A DNA stretch of 59,993 nt from Thermoproteota archaeon (GCA_030550155.1 JAUQPZ010000001.1:64974-124966), one strand, 5' to 3'; counted from the stretch's first letter, positions 19,386 through 29,300 are shown. A program made the numbers and translations. The notes: generated by a model not told the origin, from the letters alone.

Positions 19386-20152
19386 GTCAATTTTTCACCC
19401 AGATAGCTCTCGACAACATCAGGTATTGAGAGGACCTCTTCGGGGGCTCCCTCAGCTATGACCTTGCCGTTAAACATCGCATAGACCTTATCGGCATACT
19501 TCATCGCAATGTCGAGTCTATGTTCAACAAGTAGCGCGGCCAAGCTCATCTCACGGACTGCGTTACGGATATGCGTTAATACAGACTCAGCTATGACTGG
19601 GTTAAGCCCGGCCGTAGGCTCGTCCATAAGGATCACCTTGGCCCCGCTCATGATGACTCGCCCCAGCTCGAGTAGTTTCAACTGCCCTCCGCTGAGCTTC
19701 CCGGCTTGCTGGTCTCTCAGACCGTCGAGGCCCACGAGCTCTAGAATCCTTAGGGCCCACATCGTTAACTCTTTTTCATCAATAATCCAGTTCCACCTAA
19801 TCGGCGCAAAGCGGACATTCTCTCCCCTCCTGGACCCGGCGGCCATTATGAGGTTCTCTAAGACGGTTAGGCTGGGAAAAACCCTGGCGTTCTGGAATGT
19901 TCTAAATATACCGAGCTTAAAACGCTCATGTGGTTTGAAATAGGTGATGTCGACGCCGTTCATCGTTATTTTTCCCGAGTCAGGGTAGTAGAAGCCTGAG
20001 ATGAGGTTGATAAGTGTGCTCTTTCCGCTTCCGTTAGGCCCTATCAGGAGGGAGAATACACCTTTGTGGAGGGTGAGGTCTACGCTGTTAACCGCTCTGA
20101 GCCCGCCGAATCTCTTCTCAACCCCTAGGCACTTTACTAAGCCGTCGTCCAA
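19382..20152 (-). CDS. livG: Branched-chain amino acid-type ABC transporter ATPase (LivG-like)
   Basis: CLGVEKRFGGLRAVNSVDL, GPNGSGKSTL, LSGGQLKLLELGRVIMSGAKVILMDEPTAGLNP. Track start 20332 overlaps the upstream binding-protein gene; TTG ~20152 is more plausible. Confidence 0.87.
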   Translation of the reverse strand: MDDGLVKCLGVEKRFGGLRAVNSVDLTLHKGVFSLLIGPNGSGKSTLINLISGFYYPDSGKITMNGVDITYFKPHERFKLGIFRTFQNARVFPSLTVLENLIMAAGSRRGENVRFAPIRWNWIIDEKELTMWALRILELVGLDGLRDQQAGKLSGGQLKLLELGRVIMSGAKVILMDEPTAGLNPVIAESVLTHIRNAVREMSLAALLVEHRLDIAMKYADKVYAMFNGKVIAEGAPEEVLSIPDVVESYLGEKLT

Positions 20153-20183
20153 TTCCTTAAAAATTTTAAGAAAGACTGCGAAT

Positions 20184-21638
20184 TTAAGTATATTTCCCTT
20201 CGTACCCTGCAGCCCAAGACACACTATCGGCGGAGGCGATGTATCTCCCAACGATTCTCCACTCGTAGGTGTCACCAACTTTATCCATCGCCCAGACATC
20301 ATAATCGCCGCCAATCCTATCGCCAGCCTCATTCAGCAAAGTCCAGCCCGACGCTCCGAAGAATTGGCTACTGACGCTCGGCAGCACACCCTTCACAGCT
20401 AGCACGTCGTACTTGTCGACGGTTAACACGGACAAGACAATGACCCAGAGGATGTCGTACATGGTATAGGTGTATGTGTCGGGCTCTCTTCCATAGACTT
20501 GTTTGACATGGTTCCGCACGCGCTCAAAGATGTCGCTAGAGGTAGGCGCATATATCGTGTGTAGGAACCTTGTGTCTATATTGAACTGGGCTGCAACAGC
20601 GTCTTTCTGAAGGTCGCCGGAGCCCGCAGTTCCATCGCTGCCAAACCACCTAACAGACTTGAGTACGTCTCGCTTCGCCGCCTCCTGCAGAAGTAGGACT
20701 CCTTCCTCAAATGAGATAAGATGGACTGCTACTGCATTCTGACCATATCGAGTTATCGCGTCTCTAACTTTACTCTCTAGAGATGAGATCTCTGTTGCGA
20801 ACTCCTTCGCGTCAGGATTATATCTTATGCCGGAATCGACTGAGCCGCCTAGCTTCTTAAAGGCTTGCTCAGTAGCGCTTTTTAAGCCATCACCATAAGT
20901 GTCGCCTCGCCAGATAGGCACGTAGAATTTGATGCCTGCATCCCACATCAACCTAGCTAGGGCTGGCCCCTGCTTCCTGTCATCAGGGATCATCCGATAG
21001 ATGTTATCGCCTGGGACTGCAAGGTCTATCGCGGTCGATGATTGGCTGAAGACCAGTATGTTGTTTTCATCGGCATAGGTCTTGAGGTTCCTGACTTCGC
21101 GGCTGCTCAGCGGCCCAACCACCATCTTGATACCTCTTGCAGCTAGTGCCTGCAATTTTGCAAGCGCCTGCTCGGGCTGTGTAGCAGTATCCTCCACCTC
21201 CAACACTACTCTCAAATTAGGAATGGTTTTCGACAGCCAGTTGTTTATATCATCTCTCGCAAGCTCCAGCGCAGCTCTGTGATTCTCTCCAAAAGTTCTG
21301 AGGTCCCCGGAAAGGGAAAGCAGAGCCCCAATTCGTATCTCACCACTTAGAGTTAGTCTTTTATCTGTCAAGGAGACAGGCACGTAAGGTAATCCGGCGC
21401 CTAACCTGACCACTGACATTTCTAAGACGGGCGGTAATGGACCAACGGGCTGAACCTGCTGCCCAATGGTCGTCGTCACCACCACAGTCCGCTGCTGAAC
21501 AAGAGTTGTGGTAAGCGTCTGGGGCGGGCTTATGGCTGGAGCTGCAACTATGCCGACGACACCGCCTACAACTAGGCCGACAACCAGCAGAACTACCGCT
21601 AATGCATTTGAAACCCCTTTACTGTTACCCCTCGGCAT
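20184..21638 (-). CDS. livK: ABC transporter substrate-binding protein (LivK/branched-chain amino acid type)
   Basis: 484 aa; N-terminal hydrophobic anchor, Thr-rich linker, IRIGALLSLSGDLRTFGENHRAALELARDDIN typical of the family. Confidence 0.88.
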   Translation of the reverse strand: MPRGNSKGVSNALAVVLLVVGLVVGGVVGIVAAPAISPPQTLTTTLVQQRTVVVTTTIGQQVQPVGPLPPVLEMSVVRLGAGLPYVPVSLTDKRLTLSGEIRIGALLSLSGDLRTFGENHRAALELARDDINNWLSKTIPNLRVVLEVEDTATQPEQALAKLQALAARGIKMVVGPLSSREVRNLKTYADENNILVFSQSSTAIDLAVPGDNIYRMIPDDRKQGPALARLMWDAGIKFYVPIWRGDTYGDGLKSATEQAFKKLGGSVDSGIRYNPDAKEFATEISSLESKVRDAITRYGQNAVAVHLISFEEGVLLLQEAAKRDVLKSVRWFGSDGTAGSGDLQKDAVAAQFNIDTRFLHTIYAPTSSDIFERVRNHVKQVYGREPDTYTYTMYDILWVIVLSVLTVDKYDVLAVKGVLPSVSSQFFGASGWTLLNEAGDRIGGDYDVWAMDKVGDTYEWRIVGRYIASADSVSWAAGYEGKYT

Positions 21639-21714
21639 GTTCTTTCATAGTTTTGGCTCACGGTATATAAACTTTAAATTTAGACATGAACGCTTAACCA
21701 GTAAGAAAAACTCC

Positions 21715-22629
21715 TTGCTCGACCCTCTCACAATAAATACATTGGTCTACTCAGGCATCGCGGCCATGTCAAGCGTGGGGCTGACACTTACGTATCTGAC
21801 CACCCGAGTGCCTAACTTTGCTCACGGCTCCTTTCTGACAATTGGGGCTTATGTGGCAGTGTACTGGGCTCAGATTCTCGGTAGAAGCCCTTACGAGGTT
21901 ATCTGGGCTTCGGCGTTGCTGAGTGGTTGCGTCGCGGTAATCCAGTATAAACTTGTGCTTGCGCCCCTTGCGAGTAGAGGCTCGTCCTCCACCTATCTAA
22001 TGATAGCCACATTGACTGTTGCTTTCTTCATATTCGGGGTGATGAGCATATTCGCCGATTATGTCGGCAGAGTCTACAGGGTCAGAACCAACTATATTGC
22101 TTTGCGCTCCTTTGATTTCCAGATCTTATCTATTCCCATGGTGATGATCTTATCCATATCTTCTGTAGTCCTCTCCACAATACTTCTTTACATATTCCTG
22201 AACAAGACGAAGCTTGGCATAGCGATGCGGGCCTCCATCGAGAATCCGTCTCTCGCACAGGTGCTTGGGATCAACGTTGACAGGATGTACACTCTCGCAT
22301 GGTTCATAAGCGGAGCGCTGGGCGGGTTGGCCGGCATGATGTATGCCTTATGGCTGCCTGTCACCACTACTTCCGGCGACGAGTTTCTCCCAACAATCTT
22401 TGCATCCAGTATACTGGGAGGGCTTTCGAGCATTTTTGGCTCTCTCGCAGGGGGAGTCCTGGTGGGCATGGCTAACTCTGTCATTCCTCATATGATAGCT
22501 GTCTTAGGTTTTACGGAAGTGATACAGTATCGCCCGGTTATCCCCCTCCTGATAATGTCAATCGTCCTTCTAACCTTACCTTCCGGGATAACGTCTCTGA
22601 GATGGAGATGGGGGCGTGAAGCGAAATGA
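21715..22629 (+). CDS. livH: Branched-chain amino acid-type ABC permease (LivH-like)
   Basis: TYLTTRVPNFAHGSFLTIGAYVAVYW, GLGGLAGMMYALW-type motif, SILGGLSSIFGSLAGGVLVG. Track start 21508 overlaps the divergent livK start; TTG ~21715 is in frame. Confidence 0.87.
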   Translation: MLDPLTINTLVYSGIAAMSSVGLTLTYLTTRVPNFAHGSFLTIGAYVAVYWAQILGRSPYEVIWASALLSGCVAVIQYKLVLAPLASRGSSSTYLMIATLTVAFFIFGVMSIFADYVGRVYRVRTNYIALRSFDFQILSIPMVMILSISSVVLSTILLYIFLNKTKLGIAMRASIENPSLAQVLGINVDRMYTLAWFISGALGGLAGMMYALWLPVTTTSGDEFLPTIFASSILGGLSSIFGSLAGGVLVGMANSVIPHMIAVLGFTEVIQYRPVIPLLIMSIVLLTLPSGITSLRWRWGREAK

Positions 22630-23690
22630 CGCAGCCTGAGCAGATTCTGAGGTTCCTACTAGACCTCGTTCCTTGGATTTCGGCATACTTAGTAATCTCG
22701 CTTAGCCTTAACCTAGAGTACGGCTTTGGAGGGATACCCAATTTCGGGAAGGTGCTTTGTGTCACGGGAGGGGCTTTTCTAGTGGGCGCGCTGCCTGGCC
22801 AACTGATCGTGATGCTGTATGGCTTTGGGGAGGAGCTGAACTACTTTGATAACCACGCCCAGATAATGCCTAAGGTCAACGAGGTGCTTGCGCGGGACCC
22901 GTTATTGGCCATGTCCCTGATGCTCTTTTCACTTGTTGCTGCCATGCTCGTTGGAGCGGGTCTTGGACTACTTTCCAGCATACCTGCGGTCCGGCTAAAA
23001 GAAGAGTACCTAGCCATGACTCTACTGGCTATGGGCGAAATATTGATACTCATCGGAGACAATTACAAGAACTTAATCGGGGGGACACTAGGTGTCTTCG
23101 TTCCGAGCTTCTTCGGATGGATTCCGGTCGCAAATAGGGGCTATGTATTAGCGGGGTTCCTTACGCTTCTCGCCTTTCTAACATTCGTTTTTGTCGAGCT
23201 ACTGACTAGGAGTCCTTATGGGAGGCTCCTCAAATCAATCAGGGACGACGAGGTCTTAGCGCAGTCGCTGGGCAGGGACACGGTGAGTGTTAAAAGGAAG
23301 ACAATCATCATAGCCGGGGCTTTGGCAGGCTTGGCTGGAGCGATGTTAGCGCTCAACTCAGGAGCAGTGAACGCTAAAAACTACAGCAGAGCCAACCACA
23401 CATTCATCCCATGGGTTATGGTCATCGTTGGAGGAGCCGGAAATAACCTGGGCACAGCCATAGGCGTTATATTATTCATGGTCGGCTCCCGACTCATAGA
23501 CGTCTTCAAAAGAGAACTTGGAGCCTTCCTTCCCTTTGATGTGATATGGCTGACCCCAATCCTCCTCAGCACCAGCCTTCTCCTTGTCATGTTCTTCAGA
23601 CCCACGGGAATCTTGACAGAAAAACGCGTGAAGACGCTGAGCAGCCGAGAACTGGATAATCTGAAAGAGTCAGTGAAGGCAAACAGGTAG
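22626..23690 (+). CDS. livM: Branched-chain amino acid-type ABC permease (LivM-like)
   Basis: 354 aa; SLSLNLEYGFGGIPNFGKVLCVTGGAFLVG, RLLKSIRDDEVLAQSLGRD; overlaps livH by 4 nt. Confidence 0.88.
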   Translation: MTQPEQILRFLLDLVPWISAYLVISLSLNLEYGFGGIPNFGKVLCVTGGAFLVGALPGQLIVMLYGFGEELNYFDNHAQIMPKVNEVLARDPLLAMSLMLFSLVAAMLVGAGLGLLSSIPAVRLKEEYLAMTLLAMGEILILIGDNYKNLIGGTLGVFVPSFFGWIPVANRGYVLAGFLTLLAFLTFVFVELLTRSPYGRLLKSIRDDEVLAQSLGRDTVSVKRKTIIIAGALAGLAGAMLALNSGAVNAKNYSRANHTFIPWVMVIVGGAGNNLGTAIGVILFMVGSRLIDVFKRELGAFLPFDVIWLTPILLSTSLLLVMFFRPTGILTEKRVKTLSSRELDNLKESVKANR

Positions 23691-23761
23691 CTACGAGGAA
23701 AGTCCCTCAACAATCGAAAGACAACTTAATAACATGCCTGTTCGAAATCACTGCTGAGGAT

Positions 23762-23998
23762 TTGGGCAAGATTCGGACGAGGAAGGTCAAAGTTCTGGCT
23801 GGAGAGATTTTAGAGGACTATCCGGACCTTGTAAAACCTGACTTCGAGTCTAACAAGGTCCTTGTGGGGCGGGTTCTGAGAGGGGCAGTCTCTAAGAAGC
23901 TTCGAAACAAGGTCGCGGGTTATCTTACGACCTTATTGAAAAGGCAGCAGAAGCAGATCGCAGGGCAGCAAGAGGCTAGTGAAGAGGTTAACGCTTAA
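23762..23998 (+). CDS. rps17e: 30S ribosomal protein S17e
   Basis: MGKIRTRKVKVLAGEILEDYPDLVKPDFESNKVLVGRVLRGAVSKKLRNKVAGYLTTLLKR. Confidence 0.95.
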   Translation: MGKIRTRKVKVLAGEILEDYPDLVKPDFESNKVLVGRVLRGAVSKKLRNKVAGYLTTLLKRQQKQIAGQQEASEEVNA

Positions 23999-24022
23999 TA
24001 TTCGCGCGGAGTTCCCCTCTCG

Positions 24023-25108
24023 GTGGAGGATCCCGACTGGGTAATGGGGGTAGCTGAGAGGAAGCGGGACCATGTGAGGATAGTGCTCGAAAATCAGTCA
24101 GTTCAGAGAGGGAGTAATTGGCTCGACCATGTCCACATCATTCACAGGGCTGTTACAGATATAGACATAGACGCCATAGACACGTCAGCTTATTTCCTGG
24201 GTAGGAGGTTCTCGGCTCCGATTCTCATAGAGGGTATGACAGGGGGGACTGAAGAAGCGGCGAGAATAAACGCAACCCTCGCCGAGGCGGCTGAGAGGGC
24301 ACAGATACCTATGGGCGTTGGAAGTCAGAGGGCAGGAGTCCAAAGGCCGGAGCTCCAATATACTTTTAGAGCAGCCCGCGAGGCAGGCCCACAAGTCTTC
24401 CTGATCGCAAACATCGGAGCTGCACAGCTGGTACAGCACGGCACACAGCTTGCATGGCAGGCCGTAAAGATGATTGAAGCTGACGCAATTGCTGTCCATC
24501 TTAATACTCTCCAAGAAATCATTCAGCCGGAAGGTGACCGGGGCTTCAAAGGGTTTCTGGCCCAGCTTAAGAAGCTCTGCGGCGAAATCGGTGTCCCCGT
24601 AATAGTTAAGGAGGTGGGTTGCGGCGTCTCATACGAAGATGCTGTTGTTCTTCGCGACGCTGGAGTAGCTGCGATAGATGTCGCGGGCAGGGGAGGAACC
24701 AGCTGGGTCGAGATCGAGAGGCTGAGAGCGATCGAGGCTGGAAGGACCGATAGGGCTCGTCTAGCAGAGGTGTTCCAAGAATGGGGCATTCCAACAGCTG
24801 CCTCGGTCTTAGAAGTCAAGCAGGTCGATGGTCTTCAGGTTGTGGGCTCCGGCGGGATAAGAAACGGGCTAGAGATAGCTAAACTACTGGTACTAGGCGC
24901 TGATATTGCTGGGTTAGCGCAGCCGTTTCTAAAAGCTTCAGTACAGGGGTTAGAAGAGGTGCTGACGTTGATCGGTCAGCTCACAGAAGAGGTCAAGGTA
25001 GCTGCCGCGTTGGCAGGGGTATCACGAACCTCAGAGCTAAGAGGCGCCCCCCACGTTTTGACAGGGCCACTCCTCGAGTGGACAAAACAGAGAATAAAAA
25101 AGCGATAA
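24023..25108 (+). CDS. fni: Type 2 isopentenyl-diphosphate delta-isomerase
   Basis: 361 aa; RKRDHVRIVLE, PILIEGMTGGTEEAARINATLAEAAE, GVGSQRAG, ADAIAVHLNTLQEIIQPEGDRGFKG, VGSGGIRNGLEIAKLL. Confidence 0.95.
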   Translation: MEDPDWVMGVAERKRDHVRIVLENQSVQRGSNWLDHVHIIHRAVTDIDIDAIDTSAYFLGRRFSAPILIEGMTGGTEEAARINATLAEAAERAQIPMGVGSQRAGVQRPELQYTFRAAREAGPQVFLIANIGAAQLVQHGTQLAWQAVKMIEADAIAVHLNTLQEIIQPEGDRGFKGFLAQLKKLCGEIGVPVIVKEVGCGVSYEDAVVLRDAGVAAIDVAGRGGTSWVEIERLRAIEAGRTDRARLAEVFQEWGIPTAASVLEVKQVDGLQVVGSGGIRNGLEIAKLLVLGADIAGLAQPFLKASVQGLEEVLTLIGQLTEEVKVAAALAGVSRTSELRGAPHVLTGPLLEWTKQRIKKR

Positions 25109-25117
25109 AGGAATATC

Positions 25118-25954
25118 CTAGATTAAAGGCAGCCTAAAGTAATAAGCCAAGAAGAGAACCACCGCGACCGCCATATAGGATGCCCAAGACCTGAAAGACG
25201 CCGTGATGATCTTTAACCCATCAAGTGGACTAATGGGTATCAGGTTTATGAGACCCATCAGTGAGTTTAGATGCCCAATCAACAACAACGCGATCGAGAG
25301 GGCATAGTCCAGAACCCCTAACATGGAATACGCTACATATATGACGGCCAGGAGGACGCCGGCTATTACCAGGTTGACCAGCGGACCCACAGCCGATATT
25401 TTCGAGACACCACGATGAGTTACGGGGCCCAGTATAACGACCGCGCCTGGAGCGATGAACTTCAGAGGAAGTAGAATGGAGATTAGGCTAATTATTGAGC
25501 CGATGAGGTTAAGCCTGAACCTTGCCCAATGTCCCTGCCTTATGGCCTCAAGCTTGTGTGCCAGCTCATGAGCGATGAAGGAGCCCACGACGCCCATAAT
25601 CACGGCTATCAGTAGCGGCAGGCCTAACAGCCCAGCCCAGTGATAAACCATCGAGAAAGCCACGGCCGCGACTATACCAGCTCCACCAGCCATGTGAACA
25701 ACTTCCGACCCTTTCTCCATGGCTGTCAGCCTAGACACCAGCATCTCAGCTCTCACAGCCAGCATCGTCGTAGATCTTGGAGAACCTTCCTGCGGCCTGG
25801 CCTCCCTCCTCTCGATCTCAAGAATGCTGCGGGCCAAATAAATCGCCCGACAGTCGTGAGACTCTGGAAGCCTGTGCTTCGAGCAGAATTGTTCCCCACA
25901 GTATGCGCACTTGAAGGGAAGAACCTCTTCTGCACCGCATTTGCTGCAACGCAT
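25118..25954 (-). CDS. AN1-type zinc finger fused to M50/site-2 protease-like membrane domain
   Basis: MRCSKCGAEEVLPFKCAYCGEQFCSKHRLPESHDC (AN1-like) then multi-TM with SFIAHELAHKLEA (HExxH) and NLIPISPLDGLKII (NxxPxxPLDG). Confidence 0.85.
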   Translation of the reverse strand: MRCSKCGAEEVLPFKCAYCGEQFCSKHRLPESHDCRAIYLARSILEIERREARPQEGSPRSTTMLAVRAEMLVSRLTAMEKGSEVVHMAGGAGIVAAVAFSMVYHWAGLLGLPLLIAVIMGVVGSFIAHELAHKLEAIRQGHWARFRLNLIGSIISLISILLPLKFIAPGAVVILGPVTHRGVSKISAVGPLVNLVIAGVLLAVIYVAYSMLGVLDYALSIALLLIGHLNSLMGLINLIPISPLDGLKIITASFRSWASYMAVAVVLFLAYYFRLPLI

Positions 25955-26129
25955 ACTGCGCTCTTAACCTATCAATATGCTTATTACTGAGCCTTAAACT
26001 TTCTGAGGCACCGCGTCATAAGTATTCATCATCTTTGACCCGGGAAGCCGGTGAGGTGGAGCACTTAAACTGAACCCGTGGCTTAGAGATAGATTTATGA
26101 GTATCAACCCACTCCTTTGAAAAGGAGCC

Positions 26130-27266
26130 GTGGTAACACTTACTCCTTCTTCAGGGGATAGCTTAGCTGTATTGATACAGGTCCTGTGGTTTCTATTCCT
26201 TATCTCTTTCTTTTTCATCTACCCTTATTTCGGTCAGAGAACTCAGCTGGCCTTTGTACTCCGCTACATTGAGAAGAGGCTGGCTGTTTTGAAGCAGCTT
26301 AGGGATGAGGTACGGGAGAGGACGCTTAACACGATTAAGAAGTACATTGACGGAGGGGATACCTCACCGATCGAGAAAGAGCTCGACAACTTGTTGGAGT
26401 TTTTCTACATCCCCCCTGAGTCCATGGACCCGTCAGGTATCGTGTATAAGCTGGAGCACATCCTCGAGATTGGCGACTCAAGGTTTGAGGAGAGCGTGGC
26501 GAAGATGGCGCCGAAGGCCGATATTCACAGGGTTAAGAGCCTCTCAAACCTCGTAGAGGTAGCGAGGGCTCTCAACCTGATATACAGAGTCGTGAGGCAC
26601 TATTACCTACTGGGTAAGAGGATGGCTAACTATTTCTTGGCTTTACAGATACAGATTCAGTTACCGATGATTATGGAGTTGGCCGAGTCCTACAGGCAGG
26701 CATCCTATGCCTTTTTGAAGGGAATACCGATAGGCGACGGAGTTGGAGTCCTCTCCGCCGCGAAGTTTGTAAAGGAAAGCAAGCCCATATCGGAGACCGA
26801 GATTGCGAAGGATACATGGCTTAATGTTGTCGAGTTTGAGGGGAGGAGGGTCTATGTGGTGAGGCCGATTGGGCCTGGAGGCACGGTTGGTAGGCCCGGA
26901 GAGGCTGTGAGAAAGCTGGTCTATGAGATGGATACTAAGCCGGACCTGATCATAACGATCGACGCTGCTCTAAAGCTTGAGGGCGAAGAGACAGGCAAGA
27001 TAGCTGAAGGCGTGGGCGTCGCTATTGGGGGGCCAGGCATAGACAAGTTCAAGATTGAGACATTGGCTAAAGAGAAGGAGGTCCCACTTTACGCTATAGT
27101 TATCTACCAATCGATAATTGAGGCGATTACTCCAATGAGGGAGAGCATCGTCAAGTCCGCCGACTCTGTAGTAAGTAGGGTGAAGGAGCTTATTAAGAGT
27201 AAAGTTCCTTCTAACGGCACCGCCATCGTGGCCGGAATCGGAAACACCGTAGGGGTTGGGCTTTAA
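26130..27266 (+). CDS. DUF1512 family archaeal protein
   Basis: 378 aa; N-terminal TM, YFGQRTQLAFVLRYIEKRLAVL, GDGVGVLSAAKF, VYVVRPIGPGGTVGRPGEAV. Confidence 0.7.
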   Translation: MVTLTPSSGDSLAVLIQVLWFLFLISFFFIYPYFGQRTQLAFVLRYIEKRLAVLKQLRDEVRERTLNTIKKYIDGGDTSPIEKELDNLLEFFYIPPESMDPSGIVYKLEHILEIGDSRFEESVAKMAPKADIHRVKSLSNLVEVARALNLIYRVVRHYYLLGKRMANYFLALQIQIQLPMIMELAESYRQASYAFLKGIPIGDGVGVLSAAKFVKESKPISETEIAKDTWLNVVEFEGRRVYVVRPIGPGGTVGRPGEAVRKLVYEMDTKPDLIITIDAALKLEGEETGKIAEGVGVAIGGPGIDKFKIETLAKEKEVPLYAIVIYQSIIEAITPMRESIVKSADSVVSRVKELIKSKVPSNGTAIVAGIGNTVGVGL

Positions 27267-27272
27267 AAGGAG

Positions 27273-27530
27273 GTGATCGAGGAAATGATTAGGACCTTTG
27301 AGGGGCCTGGACAGTTGGGCGCGATTACCAAACTGAAACCGATGCCGTTCAACCCGATCACTCAGCTGAAGTGTCAAAGCTGCGGCTCAATCCACACTCG
27401 CCCCCACAAAGAAGGGGACTACATTTTCGGAGGCGTGGAAGAGAAGTGCCCCAACTGTGGAGGGAGCAAGCACACAATAATCGCCATTTACGTTGAAGAC
27501 CAGCGTCAACCACCACGTAAGCAGACATAA
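27273..27530 (+). CDS. Small zinc-ribbon protein
   Basis: 85 aa; CQSCGSIHT...EEKCPNCGGSKH; immediately downstream of the DUF1512 gene. Confidence 0.7.
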   Translation: MIEEMIRTFEGPGQLGAITKLKPMPFNPITQLKCQSCGSIHTRPHKEGDYIFGGVEEKCPNCGGSKHTIIAIYVEDQRQPPRKQT

Positions 27531-27557
27531 AGTCATAGAAGCTGCAGATATGTTGTC

Positions 27558-28823
27558 TCAGACAAGCTCTCTTTTAGCGATTGCCGCCTCATGCGCAATG
27601 TATGTGTGAGGCGCTATTCTCGCATTCGTTAACATAGACCCCTTCTCGACGAGGGCATTGTCCCCGATAATGCTTAACCCCATTATCACAGTGGGCTCTG
27701 TCCTTGTGGAAAGGATTTTTGCATGTCTGGCCACGATAGAGTCTTGGATGTATGCGCCCTCACCAACATATACTCTGTCATGAATTGCTGAGCGCTCAAT
27801 TGTGACACTATCACCGATGTAGCAATAATTATCTACACAGGAGTCCGAGATTATAACATCATCACCTATCTGGCAATGTCTACCAATCAAGACATTACCC
27901 TCTATCCTGATCTTGCCCTCCTTAACCTTCCGTAAGATCTCCTCTTTTCTCCGTAGCGCAGCCTGGCTCTGCCCAAGTATCCAGAGCCTCGAGCCCCCCG
28001 ATTCATAGATGGGCTCGGCGAAAAAACCATTCATTAACCCACTATTCATGATCCTGTTCATTGATTGGAGATAGAGCTCGGGTGTCCCCACATCGTACCA
28101 GTCTCCCTTAATCTCGTAGGCATAGACTCTAAATCCTTTCTGAATCAAGTAGGGAATTAGATCCATGCCGAAGTCGAGTCTCCTGAGTGTCGCTTTTCTC
28201 GCTCTGAGGTCAGGGTCAGGACAGATCCGCTTCGCATCCCTGGAGAACAAGTAGATTCCGGTGCTGGCCAGGTTTGATGGTGCCTCTTCGCGGCGCGGCT
28301 TCTCCACAAAACCGCTGACCCTGCCCTTCCCGTCGACTTCTACAACACCATAGGCTGAGGGGTCTGACACTCGTGTGACTGCTATTGTCGTGAAGGCGGA
28401 GTTTTCTTCGTGAAATTGTAAAAGGTCTTCAAGATCTATATTGAATATAATGTCTCCCTGAGCTACAATCACGGGATTATCGAGGCCATAATACTCTAAG
28501 TTTATTAGGAAGCTATCCGCGCTGCCTACGTCATCGATGTTTGGCTGATATTTTATGGATATCCTTGGGTCTAGCCCGTATTTTGACGATATACCGTAGC
28601 CTTCTTGAAAATAGTCGAAAAGAGACCTATAGTTAACATACCCCTTAACCCCAAAGATAAAGTTTCTAACGCCCTGCCGGGCCAGGTGAATAATAGTATA
28701 TTCGATTAGCGGCCTACCCAAGAATCTGACAAGAGCCTTCGAAACCTCTAGCGTAAGAGGCTGCAGCCTCTTCGCCGCGCCACCCACGGGGATAAACGCG
28801 TAAATGTCGGGTAACTGAGCCAA
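27558..28823 (-). CDS. NDP-sugar pyrophosphorylase (nucleotidyltransferase plus left-handed beta-helix repeats)
   Basis: 421 aa; PVGGAAKRLQPLTLEVSKALVRFLGRPLIEYTI; C-terminal hexapeptide-type repeats. Confidence 0.9.
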   Translation of the reverse strand: MAQLPDIYAFIPVGGAAKRLQPLTLEVSKALVRFLGRPLIEYTIIHLARQGVRNFIFGVKGYVNYRSLFDYFQEGYGISSKYGLDPRISIKYQPNIDDVGSADSFLINLEYYGLDNPVIVAQGDIIFNIDLEDLLQFHEENSAFTTIAVTRVSDPSAYGVVEVDGKGRVSGFVEKPRREEAPSNLASTGIYLFSRDAKRICPDPDLRARKATLRRLDFGMDLIPYLIQKGFRVYAYEIKGDWYDVGTPELYLQSMNRIMNSGLMNGFFAEPIYESGGSRLWILGQSQAALRRKEEILRKVKEGKIRIEGNVLIGRHCQIGDDVIISDSCVDNYCYIGDSVTIERSAIHDRVYVGEGAYIQDSIVARHAKILSTRTEPTVIMGLSIIGDNALVEKGSMLTNARIAPHTYIAHEAAIAKRELV

Positions 28824-28922
28824 CCCTGATCATTATAATAATCTTGAAGCTTGATAAGTGTTACTCTCAATCGCCACAAAAAAATAAATCATAGATGCGA
28901 TAAAATGTAAGATGTCGAGAAT

Positions 28923-29300
28923 TTGAAAAGGCTTAGCCCGCGAGAATTGAGAAGAATGCAGGACAGGATGTTGAGTAGTCTCGGACTCTCAATGGAGGAG
29001 CTTGGAACTGCCAAGGAGGTCACTATACAGCTGGAAAACAAGATCATCAGGATTGAGGGGGCTACTGTTGTCTATATAGACTCTCCAACGGGACGGATTT
29101 ACCAGATTGTGGGCGGCCGAGAAATAGAATCGGCTCCTGCCGTGGAAGTTGAGAAGCATGCCTATGAGCCGACTCCGGAAGATGTAGCGCTTGTGGCTAG
29201 CCAAGCAGGCGTAGATGAGGAGGCCGCAAGAGGAGCGCTGATAGAGGCGGGAGGCGACTTAGCTAGAGCAATACTTAGCCTCAAGGCTAAGAAGCTGTAG
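28923..29300 (+). CDS. nac: Nascent polypeptide-associated complex protein (NAC with UBA domain)
   Basis: 125 aa; LSPRELRRMQDRMLSSLGLSMEEL, TVVYIDSPTGRIYQIVG, C-terminal UBA EDVALVASQAGVDEEAARGALIEAGGDLARAILSLK. Confidence 0.92.
   Translation: MKRLSPRELRRMQDRMLSSLGLSMEELGTAKEVTIQLENKIIRIEGATVVYIDSPTGRIYQIVGGREIESAPAVEVEKHAYEPTPEDVALVASQAGVDEEAARGALIEAGGDLARAILSLKAKKL

Noticed and set aside
24185-24819. Minus-strand ORFs within the IPP isomerase gene
   Set aside because: Antisense to a strongly supported enzyme; no family signal.
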